This document shows positions 28,282-37,996 of a DNA stretch of 64,000 nt, one piece after another. The notes below the pieces were generated by a model, which made no database searches, had not been told where the DNA came from, and saw only the letters and a list, made by a program, of their open reading frames with translations. The DNA comes from an uncultured Ruminococcus sp. (GTDB taxonomy: Bacteria > Bacillota > Clostridia > Lachnospirales > Lachnospiraceae). Location: positions 1-64,000 of the forward strand of contig CAJFGR010000032.1 in the NCBI GenBank assembly GCA_904377845.1, in the 5' to 3' direction. Positions within the stretch are counted from its first letter, which is position 1, and every line of letters starts with the position of its first letter. The position numbers were made by a program, and so were the translations under genes.

Positions 28282-29343
28282 ATGAATGATAATATTAAAG
28301 TTAGTATTATTATGCCGGTCTATAAGGTTGAAGAATATGTTGCTAAGGCGATAGAAAGTATACAGGCTCAAACTTTAAAGGAATGGGAGTTCCTTATTGT
28401 AGATGATGGCACACCTGATAGAAGCGGTGAAATCTGTGATGCATATGCTGCAAAAGATTCGAGAATACACGTAATTCATAAAGAAAACGGAGGGGCACCC
28501 AGCGCTCGGAATATGGCGATTGAAATTGCAAAGGGGGAATATATGTATTTCCTTGATTCAGATGACTGGGCAGAACCTTCTATGTTGGAAGATATGTACA
28601 AGCTGGCAAAACGTGATAATGCTCAATTAGTCGTTGCCGGCTTTTATATTGATACTTATGTTGGAAATGGAAACTACATTACAGATGATTATAAAGTTGA
28701 TGATGCTGTATACTCTAATAAAGAAGAATTCCGTAAAAATGCATATAAGTTGTTTGATAAAAATCTTCTATATACACCATGGAATAAGCTGTATGAAGCA
28801 AAATATATTATGGAGAATAATCTCAGATTTCCTACAACATTCTGGGATGATTTTCCGTTTAATGTGAGTATTGTAAGGAATGTTGAAAGAGTTACAGTTA
28901 CATCAAAGCAGTATTATCATTTCCTTCGTGCCAGAACTGAATCAGAAACAGCGGCATATCGTCCTGGTATGTATGAAAAACGGGAAGAAGAGCATGGCTG
29001 GATGGTTAATCTATATAAGGAATGGAATGTCCGGGATGAGAACAGTAAAGAGATGATCGCGCGTCGTTATATAGAACGTTTTATAGGATGCGTCGAGAAT
29101 GTTACAAATCCCAAATGTCAGATGAGTGAGAAAGAAAAAAGACATGAGATTAGAAGAATGCTTCAAAACCCTCGTGCTGAAAAAATGGTAAAAATAGCGC
29201 GACCGAGATCCTTTTATATGAAAGTTATGCTTTTGCCAGTTAAATGGAAAAGTGCATTACTTTTATGTATAGAAGCAAAAATTATCTCATATGTAAAAAC
29301 TAAAAATACCAAACTTTTTACAAAACTGAAAGTGAGAAGATAA
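28282..29343 (+). CDS. GT2 family glycosyltransferase
   Basis: GT-A fold transferase of 353 residues that adds one sugar of the repeat unit in the cytoplasm. KVSIIMPVYKVEEYV opens the protein, then FLIVDDGTPDRSGEICD, NGGAPSARNMAIEIAKGEY and the metal-binding FLDSDDW. No membrane segment is evident, so it probably acts at the membrane surface. AGGAG lies before ATG 28282. It is one of three consecutive GT2 genes, more similar to each other than to the GtrB-type gene. Confidence 0.92.
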   Translation: MNDNIKVSIIMPVYKVEEYVAKAIESIQAQTLKEWEFLIVDDGTPDRSGEICDAYAAKDSRIHVIHKENGGAPSARNMAIEIAKGEYMYFLDSDDWAEPSMLEDMYKLAKRDNAQLVVAGFYIDTYVGNGNYITDDYKVDDAVYSNKEEFRKNAYKLFDKNLLYTPWNKLYEAKYIMENNLRFPTTFWDDFPFNVSIVRNVERVTVTSKQYYHFLRARTESETAAYRPGMYEKREEEHGWMVNLYKEWNVRDENSKEMIARRYIERFIGCVENVTNPKCQMSEKEKRHEIRRMLQNPRAEKMVKIARPRSFYMKVMLLPVKWKSALLLCIEAKIISYVKTKNTKLFTKLKVRR

Positions 29344-29347
29344 TATA

Positions 29348-30406
29348 ATGGAAGATAAATTCGCTGTAAGTGTCATTGTCCCGGCTTATAATGCAGAAAA
29401 ATTTATTGCCAAATGTCTTGAAAGTATATTGGCACAAACCTTGCATAATATACAGATAATTGTTGTCGATGACGGTAGTAAAGACAATACCAGAGCTATA
29501 CTCAGAAAATACGCTGCACTTGATGATCGGATTATACTTATAGAAAAGGATAAGAATGAGGGGCTGAGTGCTGCCAGAAATTCGGCGATGAAAGTAGCTG
29601 AGGGAGAGTATATCGGTTTTGTGGATTCTGATGATTGGATTGATGCTGATTATTATGAACACCTATATACACAGGGAAATAAAGCAGATATGGTTGTTAC
29701 AGGATATTGTCATGATACAATGAACGAACAACGTGATGAGTTGTATGTCAGCAGAACTGTAAATATGCCATCGGATTTTTTGGACAATAAAGAGCTGATA
29801 GTGCGGAAATCTGTACAGATTGATTCAATGAAGATGTTTGCGTATACATGGAATAAAATATATAGACGTTCGGTGATCAATAAAACGGGTTTGATATTTA
29901 CAGCTCAGGTATTGATAGAGGATTATATCTTTAATACGGAAATATGGAATAGCTTAAAAACGCTTTCGATAGTTCAAATGTCAGGTTATCATTATGTTAA
30001 AGCTTCAAAAGATGCATTGACACAGAAATTTTTACCAGATTTTATGGGAATTATGAACTTACGATATGATTTTATTAAAAAGCTTCTGGTTGATAATAAT
30101 GTATATGATGGTGACTCCGCTGTTGAATGCGCCAATGTATATATAAAACATATGACAGCAGGTGTCGTTCGAAATTGTTCAACTACAGCAGATTACAGTT
30201 TTCGCCAACAGTTGGGATTTACTAAAAAAATGCTTTCCGATCCGAGATCAAAGGAAGCCAGGTGTTACGCTAAAGGAACTACTAAGCAAGAAAAAATGTG
30301 TAACATGATCTTTAAAAGTAATTGTGCTTTATTGGAATTGCTTTTTGCAAAAGCTATATTTATGATGCAAACAAAATCTAAGACCCTATTCGACAGAATG
30401 AAATAG
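29348..30406 (+). CDS. GT2 family glycosyltransferase
   Basis: Second of three GT2 enzymes, 352 residues: SVIVPAYNAEKFIAKCLES, IIVVDDGSKDNTRAI, EGLSAARNSAMKVAEGEY and GFVDSDDWID. The ribosome site is weak (AGAAGA) and the gene starts four bases after the previous stop, so coupled translation is likely. Donor and acceptor are unknown. Confidence 0.92.
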   Translation: MEDKFAVSVIVPAYNAEKFIAKCLESILAQTLHNIQIIVVDDGSKDNTRAILRKYAALDDRIILIEKDKNEGLSAARNSAMKVAEGEYIGFVDSDDWIDADYYEHLYTQGNKADMVVTGYCHDTMNEQRDELYVSRTVNMPSDFLDNKELIVRKSVQIDSMKMFAYTWNKIYRRSVINKTGLIFTAQVLIEDYIFNTEIWNSLKTLSIVQMSGYHYVKASKDALTQKFLPDFMGIMNLRYDFIKKLLVDNNVYDGDSAVECANVYIKHMTAGVVRNCSTTADYSFRQQLGFTKKMLSDPRSKEARCYAKGTTKQEKMCNMIFKSNCALLELLFAKAIFMMQTKSKTLFDRMK

Positions 30407-30420
30407 TGATGGAGAAAGAT

Positions 30421-31440
30421 ATGGCTGTACAGATCAGTGTGATTATTCCTGCATATAATGTTGAAAAATATATCATAAAATGTCTTGATTCGATTGTTAG
30501 ACAAAATGTAGCCAATATTGAGGTTATCGTAGTCGACGATGGATCGAAAGATAAAACATTGAACATATGTCAAGAATATGCTGAAGCGAATTCCTGTATT
30601 AAAATAATCAGTAAAGAAAATGGTGGCCAGTCATCGGCAAGAAATTTGGGGATCAGATATGCAGTTGGCGAATATCTGATGTTTGTTGACAGTGATGACT
30701 TTTTGGAAAAAAACACATTGCTGAAGATCGCCAAGGTTTTATCGGACGAAAAACCAGATGTTTTAGTAGGAAATTATAATAATTATTATCTTAATTCAGG
30801 CGAGAAAATACCTAGTGGCTATACTCTGAATCTTGATCAATTGAATGGAGCAACAGGCGAAGAAGCATTGAAAGCATTAATTAATAATGCAACATATGAC
30901 TGGTATCCATGGTTGATGATTGTCCGGAATGAATATCTTCTGCAGAAGAAATTGTTCTTTGTAGAAGATCATTTTTTTGAGGATGCAATATGGAGTCCCC
31001 AGATAGTATATTATGCAAAAAAAATTATCGGGATAAATGTACGATTTTATAATTATGTGAGGAATCGGGCAGAAGCGACTACGTCACAGATCTCAAAAAA
31101 AATGTGCGAAGACAAAATGAACGCAATAGTTCACACTGACATATTTATGCGGGAAAATCATTTTAGTAACGACTTAAGAAATGTCATGTATGGTAACCTT
31201 AACCACATATATGTTTCTTTGTTAGCAGACAGTTGGCATTTATCTAAGAGTGATAGAGAAAGTCTGCTGAATGCGGCTAAAAATTATAGAAAGATTTTAT
31301 TGTATTCGCCCCCCAAATATCAAACTATTCTGTATTATATGTGGAAGGTTTGTGGTATAAAAGGAGTTTCGTGGCTTTTATGTAAGAGGGCAGATTGGGT
31401 CAGAAAGAAAATTAATAAATTGCAAGGAGATAAAAAGTGA
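30421..31440 (+). CDS. GT2 family glycosyltransferase
   Basis: Third GT2 enzyme, 339 residues: ISVIIPAYNVEKYIIKCLD, VIVVDDGSKDKTLNIC, GGQSSARNLGIRYAVGEYL and MFVDSDDFLE. ATG 30421 is chosen because GGAG lies six bases upstream; GTG 30406 and ATG 30409 are in frame, but the GTG overlaps the previous stop. Its own stop overlaps the start of the polymerase gene. Confidence 0.92.
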   Translation: MAVQISVIIPAYNVEKYIIKCLDSIVRQNVANIEVIVVDDGSKDKTLNICQEYAEANSCIKIISKENGGQSSARNLGIRYAVGEYLMFVDSDDFLEKNTLLKIAKVLSDEKPDVLVGNYNNYYLNSGEKIPSGYTLNLDQLNGATGEEALKALINNATYDWYPWLMIVRNEYLLQKKLFFVEDHFFEDAIWSPQIVYYAKKIIGINVRFYNYVRNRAEATTSQISKKMCEDKMNAIVHTDIFMRENHFSNDLRNVMYGNLNHIYVSLLADSWHLSKSDRESLLNAAKNYRKILLYSPPKYQTILYYMWKVCGIKGVSWLLCKRADWVRKKINKLQGDKK

Positions 31441-32780
31441 AAGAGGAACGCATAATTAAAATTGAAAGAACTTTATCTTTTCTATTTAAAATTATCTTGT
31501 TATTCTATTTATATTTTCAGTCGATGGTTATATTTCACCGTACTGTGTTTGTTGGTATAGCTTTATGGTGTCTGTTATTATTGGGCGCAGTGTCCTGTGT
31601 GCTTCGTATAACTCGTTATAAGTACTTTGTTAAAACGCCGGGCATGATACTTTTGGCTTTATTTTTGGTAAGTTATATTATATCAATTTTTGTAAATATT
31701 AAATATGGTATTAATGCGGATGTTGCCAATCTGGTCATATTAGGGCTGACTTTTGCAATTGTATATTTGCAGGATTCAGCACGTAATAAAATTGACGTGA
31801 AAAAAGAAATGGCGCTTATAAGTAAGCTTTATATTATCATCTTAGATATCAGTGTTGTAGCTAGTCTGATCATGCTTGTAACAGCTTATGGGAAGGTGAT
31901 CTATTATGATGATTATCAGTTGAATATCGGATTTGTTGAAAACAGATTATGGGGAGTATTCACTGATCCTAATGTGGCTTCGGTATTTTCGGTAGTTGCA
32001 ATCATTATATCGGCATATTATATTAAACAGAAAAAACAAAGAGTATTCTTTGGATTTACTATAGTTTTGTTGTTATTTTATGTTGGTGTCGCCGATTCAA
32101 GGACAGGCGTGCTTTGTCTGTTTTTCAGCATTGGTTTCCTGACGTTTATGTTTGCACAGAAAATTATTACTTCTATTAGAAAAAAAGCAGTGCATTACTT
32201 AATCTGTTTACTTTTAGCTTTGGTAGTAGGCTCTATAAGCGCCAGTATTCCAGGAGCTTTTCAGAACGGGTATAATATGATTGTATCGGTTGAGGATCCG
32301 GATCATGGGAATACAAAGAAAATTGAAAGAAATTATGATTTGTCAGAGGATATTTCAAATAAACGCTTTGCTATATGGCAGAGTGGAATTGAAATATTCA
32401 GTACAAAGCCATTAACGGGAATCGGATTCCATCATTTAAAAGATTATGCGGATCAGGAGGTGCCCGATACTTACCTTGCACAGGATGGAGTGCGTTTCAG
32501 CCATCTTCATAATGAAATACTTAATGTCCTTGTTTCGCAGGGTATTATAGGCCTTATTATTATTGTGGCGTTTGCTGTAACAAGTATTATAGCTATAATA
32601 AAAAAATATCTAACCTTGGATAAAAATTCATTTTTCGAGTACACAATCATGATTACCTGTTTGTTGTGCATATGCATAGGTATGATGCTGCAACAGGGAA
32701 TTCTGTATTTCTATATGCCGATCAACCTGATTTTCTGGATGTATCTCGGTTATATGAGACTGGATTCCCGCAAAAAGTGA
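31437..32780 (+). CDS. O-antigen ligase/Wzy-like polymerase
   Basis: A 447-residue protein with about eleven membrane helices and a large extracytoplasmic loop holding RFAIWQSGIEIFSTKPLTGIG and FSHLHNEILNVLVSQGI, which is the Wzy_C / O-antigen ligase signature. It would join repeat units at the outer membrane face. The start is GTG 31437 with AAGGAGA six bases upstream, overlapping the previous stop as GTGA. Polymerase and ligase roles cannot be separated by sequence; with a Wzx-type flippase two genes on, polymerase is more likely. Confidence 0.9.
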   Translation: MKEERIIKIERTLSFLFKIILLFYLYFQSMVIFHRTVFVGIALWCLLLLGAVSCVLRITRYKYFVKTPGMILLALFLVSYIISIFVNIKYGINADVANLVILGLTFAIVYLQDSARNKIDVKKEMALISKLYIIILDISVVASLIMLVTAYGKVIYYDDYQLNIGFVENRLWGVFTDPNVASVFSVVAIIISAYYIKQKKQRVFFGFTIVLLLFYVGVADSRTGVLCLFFSIGFLTFMFAQKIITSIRKKAVHYLICLLLALVVGSISASIPGAFQNGYNMIVSVEDPDHGNTKKIERNYDLSEDISNKRFAIWQSGIEIFSTKPLTGIGFHHLKDYADQEVPDTYLAQDGVRFSHLHNEILNVLVSQGIIGLIIIVAFAVTSIIAIIKKYLTLDKNSFFEYTIMITCLLCICIGMMLQQGILYFYMPINLIFWMYLGYMRLDSRKK

Positions 32781-32822
32781 GTGTTAAAAAGGGTTTGGGA
32801 AAGGACATTGATGGTTTAGCTT

Positions 32823-33908
32823 ATGAATGTTGTTTGTGTTTGTGATACTCCTCTTCAGGTTTTGAATTGTATTCAATATGTTAAAAATTATATTCGCGAA
32901 GACAAGGATGCGGTAGATGTTTTTGTGTATCATCAATTTAAAAATTCAGAAATAATATCGGAGAATATGAAAAAATCTGGTATTTTCCGAAATGTATTTG
33001 ATATTGGCCTTTTTAAAGAGTATCCTGGGCTTTGCCAGAAGGCCGCAACGTTAAATCGTATGTTTTTCCCGTCGCGGTTTTTGAAACATTATGTGATTAA
33101 TATGGAGACGAAACTGGAAAGAGGCTATGACCGGCTCGTGTTTTCTTTTCCTACAACCCTGGTGTTTGCAATTCTTTCACTTTATAAGCCCTCGGAAATA
33201 ATATTGCTTGAAGATGGTATTGGAACTTATACAAGTGATATAGCAGACGATTATTCTTCGGACAGCTTAAGAATTTTCAGGAAGATATTTAAGAATCTGA
33301 ATCTGTCAATTTCTCCTGATTATTATTGCGTGAGATGTCCGGAGCTTCTGGATTCTGTAGATGAGAGAAAAAAACTCAGATTATATAGTTCAACACAGTT
33401 CTCAGGCGTTATTAACTATATCTTCGGATATAGAGAAAATGATATTTACAAAAAAAGAAAAACAGTGTTTCTTACGCAGCCGTTAAATGAGAGAGAGGGG
33501 TATCTTACTGATCGTTACAAAAAATTGGTTGAACTTCTTGAAAGATATCATGAGAATATTGTTGTAAGACAACATCCACGTGATAAAAGTGCAGATTATT
33601 CTGTTTTTATGCAGGATACAGTAGGAAATCTATGGGAGTTGGAATGTTGTAATACTATAAGTGATAATCATATTTTGATAGGCGGTTTTTCTACAGCTCA
33701 ATTGATGCCCAAAATACTTGATGGAGCGGAACCATATCTGATCTTTGTATACAAATTATTTTTTGACTCAAAAGAACTGTCTTCCACGTTCTGGAAATCT
33801 ACAGAGACTTTTATTTATAAGTTTAGAGATCAGTATAAAAATAAAAATAAGGTTTTTATACCAGAAACTATGGAAGAGTTTAAAGCTATTCTTGAAAAAC
33901 TGTTATAG
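32823..33908 (+). CDS. Sialyltransferase-like glycosyltransferase (GT52/GT38-related)
   Basis: The 361-residue protein carries the marks of bacterial GT-B sialyltransferases. An N-terminal CDTPLQVLNCIQ resembles the TPLQ segment, ILLEDGIGTY has the acidic-acidic-Gly motif (Glu130-Asp131-Gly132), VVRQHPRD has the HP motif (His251-Pro252), and GGFSTAQ supplies the Ser/Thr motif (Ser290). Such enzymes use CMP-sialic acid or a related nonulosonate, and this operon contains a CMP-nonulosonate synthetase and a NeuB-like synthase. The ribosome site before ATG 32823 is weak; a three-codon ATG-GTT-TAG frame lies just upstream at 32811. Linkage and exact donor are unknown. Confidence 0.82.
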   Translation: MNVVCVCDTPLQVLNCIQYVKNYIREDKDAVDVFVYHQFKNSEIISENMKKSGIFRNVFDIGLFKEYPGLCQKAATLNRMFFPSRFLKHYVINMETKLERGYDRLVFSFPTTLVFAILSLYKPSEIILLEDGIGTYTSDIADDYSSDSLRIFRKIFKNLNLSISPDYYCVRCPELLDSVDERKKLRLYSSTQFSGVINYIFGYRENDIYKKRKTVFLTQPLNEREGYLTDRYKKLVELLERYHENIVVRQHPRDKSADYSVFMQDTVGNLWELECCNTISDNHILIGGFSTAQLMPKILDGAEPYLIFVYKLFFDSKELSSTFWKSTETFIYKFRDQYKNKNKVFIPETMEEFKAILEKLL

Positions 33909-33922
33909 GAGAAAATACAGAC

Positions 33923-35323
33923 TTGGTAGAAAAAAAAATAAATGTTAATAAAGTAGCAGTATTTAATATTTTAGGTCCGATTATTTTAAATGGTATTAAT
34001 TTTTTCACTATTCCTATTTTTACCAGAATTCTTGGTACTGAAAACTATGGACTTTATACGATTTACTATACATGGGTAAATACATTTACAATTCTGGTGG
34101 GGCTGCAGGCTTCCGGAACTGTTGGTGTAGCAAATGTGAGAATGACAGAGGAACATAAGCGAGAGTATTATTCAAGTATTTTGTTTATGATTATCTGCTC
34201 TTTCCTTGTTTTTCTGGGAATTTTATTGGCTGGTCTCGGTTTCTTTTCGGAACTTCTCGGGCTTTCCGAAGTAATGGTGATTCTGGTATTAGTACATGCT
34301 TTGGGAATGGCATTTGTAAATTTTGCAACAATTCGATATACATATGAAAAAAGATCCTATATAACATTTGCTATATCGGTGGGGGTGGCAGTAGCAGGTA
34401 TTTTTCTGTCTCTTTTGCTGTTGAAAACCAATTTTTATGATGGTCCCCTTTATTATGACAGAGCAATCGGCTCCGCACTGCCATATATTGTTCTAGGTGC
34501 AATAATCTGTATTGTGTTTATCGGACAGGGTAAAACTTTATTTTCAAAAAAATACTGGGGATTCTGCCTGCCGTTATGTCTTCCTATGATTTTTCATGGC
34601 TTGTCCCAATTAATACTCGGACAGGCTGACAGAGTCATGCTACAGAATATGATGAATGACAGTATTGTCGGAATATACAGCTTCACGTATACATTTGCAA
34701 ACATATTAAATATTATTTATAATGCGTTTAATAACACATGGGTTCCTTTTTATTATGATGATGTTCATGCAGGAAACATTGATCAGATCCATAAAAGGAG
34801 CAGAAACTATATATTTGTATTTACCGCTATATCTATGGGATTCATGCTGCTTGCTCCGGATGTTATTAAGCTGTTTGCAGGTGAAGATTTCTGGGAAGGC
34901 ATTAAGATGCTTCCGGTTCTTGTCCTTGCAAATTATATGATTTTCTTATACAGTTTTCCTGTCAATTATGAATTTTATCATAAGAAATCAATTCATATTG
35001 CAACAGGTACAACTGCAGCTGCAGTAATTAACTGTATTTTGAATTATTTTCTGATTGAATATATGGGAATGAGCGGTGCTGCTGTGGCTACATTGATCTC
35101 ATATGTGTTGTTATGGATTTTCCATCACCTTGTTTCAAAATATGTAATAAAGGAAAATTATCATTACAGAATAAAGCAGTTTATGCCGGCGCTTATTATA
35201 ATGGTAATATGTGCGGTGTTTGTTTATCTGATGCAGGATAATATGATACTCAGATGGGGAGCGGCACTGGTAGTAGGAGTGATTGCTCTCAGACATTTGA
35301 TAAAAGAAAAAACTATTTTTTAA
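33923..35323 (+). CDS. Wzx-type polysaccharide flippase
   Basis: A 466-residue protein of the MOP exporter superfamily with 12 to 14 predicted helices: the N-terminal AVFNILGPIILNGINFFTI and the TRILGTENYGLYTIYYTW motif are typical of Wzx. It moves lipid-linked repeat units across the membrane for polymerisation. The start is TTG 33923 with AGGAGA ten bases upstream; no in-frame ATG is better placed. Confidence 0.92.
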   Translation: MVEKKINVNKVAVFNILGPIILNGINFFTIPIFTRILGTENYGLYTIYYTWVNTFTILVGLQASGTVGVANVRMTEEHKREYYSSILFMIICSFLVFLGILLAGLGFFSELLGLSEVMVILVLVHALGMAFVNFATIRYTYEKRSYITFAISVGVAVAGIFLSLLLLKTNFYDGPLYYDRAIGSALPYIVLGAIICIVFIGQGKTLFSKKYWGFCLPLCLPMIFHGLSQLILGQADRVMLQNMMNDSIVGIYSFTYTFANILNIIYNAFNNTWVPFYYDDVHAGNIDQIHKRSRNYIFVFTAISMGFMLLAPDVIKLFAGEDFWEGIKMLPVLVLANYMIFLYSFPVNYEFYHKKSIHIATGTTAAAVINCILNYFLIEYMGMSGAAVATLISYVLLWIFHHLVSKYVIKENYHYRIKQFMPALIIMVICAVFVYLMQDNMILRWGAALVVGVIALRHLIKEKTIF

Positions 35324-35336
35324 ATCGGAGGTTAGC

Positions 35337-36935
35337 ATGAAGATTTTAGCAGTAATTCCTGCAAGAGCAGGATCTAAAGGAATACCTAATAAAAATATCA
35401 GATTGGTTAACAATAAACCGTTGATATATTACGCAATAGATAATGCAAGAAAATCCAAGTATATAACGGATGTTGTAGTGACTACGGATTCTCCGGAAAT
35501 AGAAGTTATTGCAAAACAGATGGGAGTATTGAGCAAAAGTAGAAGACCTGAACTGTGTGCTGATGATGTGACACTTGATTCTGTAATTTATGATGTTGTT
35601 AAAGATTATGACTGCGATTATGTAGTTACAATGCAGCCGACTTCTCCGACGTTAACAGTTAAAACACTTGACAGTGCTATTGAATACGCTATGGAAAATA
35701 GGCTTGATACGCTGATATCTGTAGTAAATCAGCCTCATTTGTCCTGGCGTGAAGAAAATGGTAAAAAAGTACCTAATTATAAGAAGAGATTAAATCGGCA
35801 GTATCTTCCGGCCCAGTACAATGAAACAGGTGCATTTGTTGTCTCTCGGACTGAAATAGTAACAGAATCGACCAGAATAGGGGAAAATATTGATGTTTAC
35901 GAGGTCCCGGATGAAGAATCGGTGGATGTAGATACGTTTGAAGATCTTCAGTATGTAGAAATGATCCTGCAGAATAAAAAGGTTGCTATTTATGTTAATG
36001 GCAATAATAAACGTGGTGTAGGTCATATTTACAGAGCTTTGGAGATGGCAGATCAGTTTTATTGCCGACCGGATATTTTTTATGATATAAACCAGACTGA
36101 CGTAAAAGTATTCGGAAAAACTACTCATAACCTTATAGGGGTAAACGGTATAGGAGAATTGCTTGATTTTCTTGAACGAAATCAGTATGATATTTTGATA
36201 AATGATATCCTTACGACTTCAATTGATTATATGATCGCTGTGCGCAAGGCATTACCAAATGCAAAGTTGATTAATTTTGAAGATGATGGAGAGGGAATTT
36301 ATAAGGCGGATCTTGTGATCAATGCTCTTTATCAAAACTCTGATCTGAATTATGTGAAGACCGGTGAGAAGTATTATATCGCATCAAAACTTTTTATGTT
36401 CTATGAGCCTATAGAAATAAAGGACAGAGTTGAAAAAGTATTTATATCATTTGGCGGGGCTGACCCGCAGAATTACTCTGATCGGTTGCTGAATATTATA
36501 AGTCAGGAAAAGTATTCTTCGTTAAAATTCACAGTTGTTTTGGGCAGAGCTAAAACAAATATAGAAGAATTGCTAAAATATAATAAGTATGATAATATTG
36601 AAGTGTTATATGATATTTCTAATATGCCAGAAGTTATGACACAATGTGACATAGCTGTTACTTCCAGAGGAAGAACGGGATATGAGCTTGCTATTCTGGG
36701 GATTCCGGCAATTGCTATGGCACAGAATAAGAGAGAAGAGAAGCATGGGTTCGTTAATAATGAAAATGGATTTACGTATATAGGACTGAATCCGAGTGAT
36801 CATATTATTCAGTCTAATCTGGATATGTATATCAGTCTTTCGAAAGAAGAACGACTTGCTTTTCATAACAAATTATTAAGTCATGATCTTAGAAATGGCA
36901 GAAGAAGAGTAATGAATCTTATCAATAGTCTTTAG
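35337..36935 (+). CDS. Fused CMP-nonulosonate synthetase and PseG-like domain
   Basis: Two domains in 532 residues. Residues 1-212 are an acylneuraminate cytidylyltransferase: IPARAGSKGIPNKNI binds CTP, MQPTSPTL follows, and VDVDTFEDL carries acidic residues. This half makes CMP-activated nonulosonic acid. Residues 214-532 resemble PseG, the UDP-sugar hydrolase of pseudaminic acid synthesis and its GT-B relatives: GVGHIYRALEMA places His230 at the PseG catalytic position, and SFGGADPQN is at 371-379. The second half could hydrolyse a UDP-sugar to feed the synthase, or act as a transferase. An upstream AGGAAG-like site is weak. NeuB follows after 9 bases. Confidence 0.9.
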   Translation: MKILAVIPARAGSKGIPNKNIRLVNNKPLIYYAIDNARKSKYITDVVVTTDSPEIEVIAKQMGVLSKSRRPELCADDVTLDSVIYDVVKDYDCDYVVTMQPTSPTLTVKTLDSAIEYAMENRLDTLISVVNQPHLSWREENGKKVPNYKKRLNRQYLPAQYNETGAFVVSRTEIVTESTRIGENIDVYEVPDEESVDVDTFEDLQYVEMILQNKKVAIYVNGNNKRGVGHIYRALEMADQFYCRPDIFYDINQTDVKVFGKTTHNLIGVNGIGELLDFLERNQYDILINDILTTSIDYMIAVRKALPNAKLINFEDDGEGIYKADLVINALYQNSDLNYVKTGEKYYIASKLFMFYEPIEIKDRVEKVFISFGGADPQNYSDRLLNIISQEKYSSLKFTVVLGRAKTNIEELLKYNKYDNIEVLYDISNMPEVMTQCDIAVTSRGRTGYELAILGIPAIAMAQNKREEKHGFVNNENGFTYIGLNPSDHIIQSNLDMYISLSKEERLAFHNKLLSHDLRNGRRRVMNLINSL

Positions 36936-36944
36936 GAGGAAAAA

Positions 36945-37982
36945 ATGAAAAAACCATATTTGATCGCAGAAATCGGAGTGAATTTCTATGACACTGCCAG
37001 GGTGGAGAACATTACACCTATGGAAGCTGCAAAAAAATATGTAGCAGCAGCGAAAGAAGCGGGGCTGGATGCTGTGAAGTTTCAGTCTTATAAAGCAGAT
37101 ACGATTGTATCTAAGAACTCTCCTGCTTACTGGGATATTACGAAGGAGCCGACACCTACACAGTATGGCTTATTCCAGAAACATGACAAATTTAATAAGG
37201 AAGATTATGCTGAGCTGGCTGAATATTGCAGAAGTATAGGTATTGATTTTATGTCGACTCCGTTTGATATGGCTTCTGCTGATTACCTTGATGACATGAT
37301 GAATATTTATAAGATCTCGTCTTCGGATCTTTCCAATCTTCCGTTCATCAGACATATAGCGAAGAAAGGAAAACCCATTTATCTTTCAGTGGGCGCTTCC
37401 TATATATCGGAAGTTGAGGAAGCAGTGCGAGTGATGAAAGAAGAAGGATGTCCGGAGATCTGCCTTTTACATTGTGTTCTTTCTTATCCTACAAAAAACA
37501 GTGATGCTAACCTCAATGTTATAAAGACATTAAAGAGGATATTCCCTGATGTTAAAATAGGCTACAGTGATCACACTTTACCGGATGAGACTATGACAAT
37601 TCTTACAACAGCTTTCCTTTACGGAGCTGAAGTAATTGAAAAACATTTCACGCTTGATAAAACTCTTCCGGGAAATGACCATTACCATGCAGGCGATCCG
37701 GAAGACTTCAAGAAAGCTATCAGAAATTTTGAGCGTATAATTGAAATCTCAGGCAGCAGCGAAAAAACCGTATTTGATTGTGAAAAGGTTCCGCGAAGAG
37801 AGGCACGTCGTTCTCTTGTACTGTTAAGAGATATGAAAGCTGGAGAAGTCATCAGAGAATGTGATATTATGGCTAAAAGGCCGGGAACAGGGATCGGACC
37901 CAAATATACTGATATAGTAATCGGAAGAACTGTAAAACAGGATTTAGCTGAAGATACAGTATTAACATGGGATATGATATAA
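36945..37982 (+). CDS. NeuB-family nonulosonic acid synthase
   Basis: Condenses phosphoenolpyruvate with a six-carbon amino sugar to form a sialic-acid-like nonulosonate. The 345-residue protein has the NeuB barrel (LIAEIGVNF, AVKFQSYKAD, MSTPFD, KISSSDLSN, IGYSDHT, EKHFTLDK) and a C-terminal SAF domain (residues 285-345, RRSLVLLRDMKAGE to IGRTVKQD) that closes over the active site. AGGAGG precedes ATG 36945. It is the last gene before a strong terminator. Whether the product is Neu5Ac, legionaminic, pseudaminic or another acid cannot be read here. Confidence 0.93.
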   Translation: MKKPYLIAEIGVNFYDTARVENITPMEAAKKYVAAAKEAGLDAVKFQSYKADTIVSKNSPAYWDITKEPTPTQYGLFQKHDKFNKEDYAELAEYCRSIGIDFMSTPFDMASADYLDDMMNIYKISSSDLSNLPFIRHIAKKGKPIYLSVGASYISEVEEAVRVMKEEGCPEICLLHCVLSYPTKNSDANLNVIKTLKRIFPDVKIGYSDHTLPDETMTILTTAFLYGAEVIEKHFTLDKTLPGNDHYHAGDPEDFKKAIRNFERIIEISGSSEKTVFDCEKVPRREARRSLVLLRDMKAGEVIRECDIMAKRPGTGIGPKYTDIVIGRTVKQDLAEDTVLTWDMI

Positions 37983-37996
37983 GGTGAAAAATAAAG

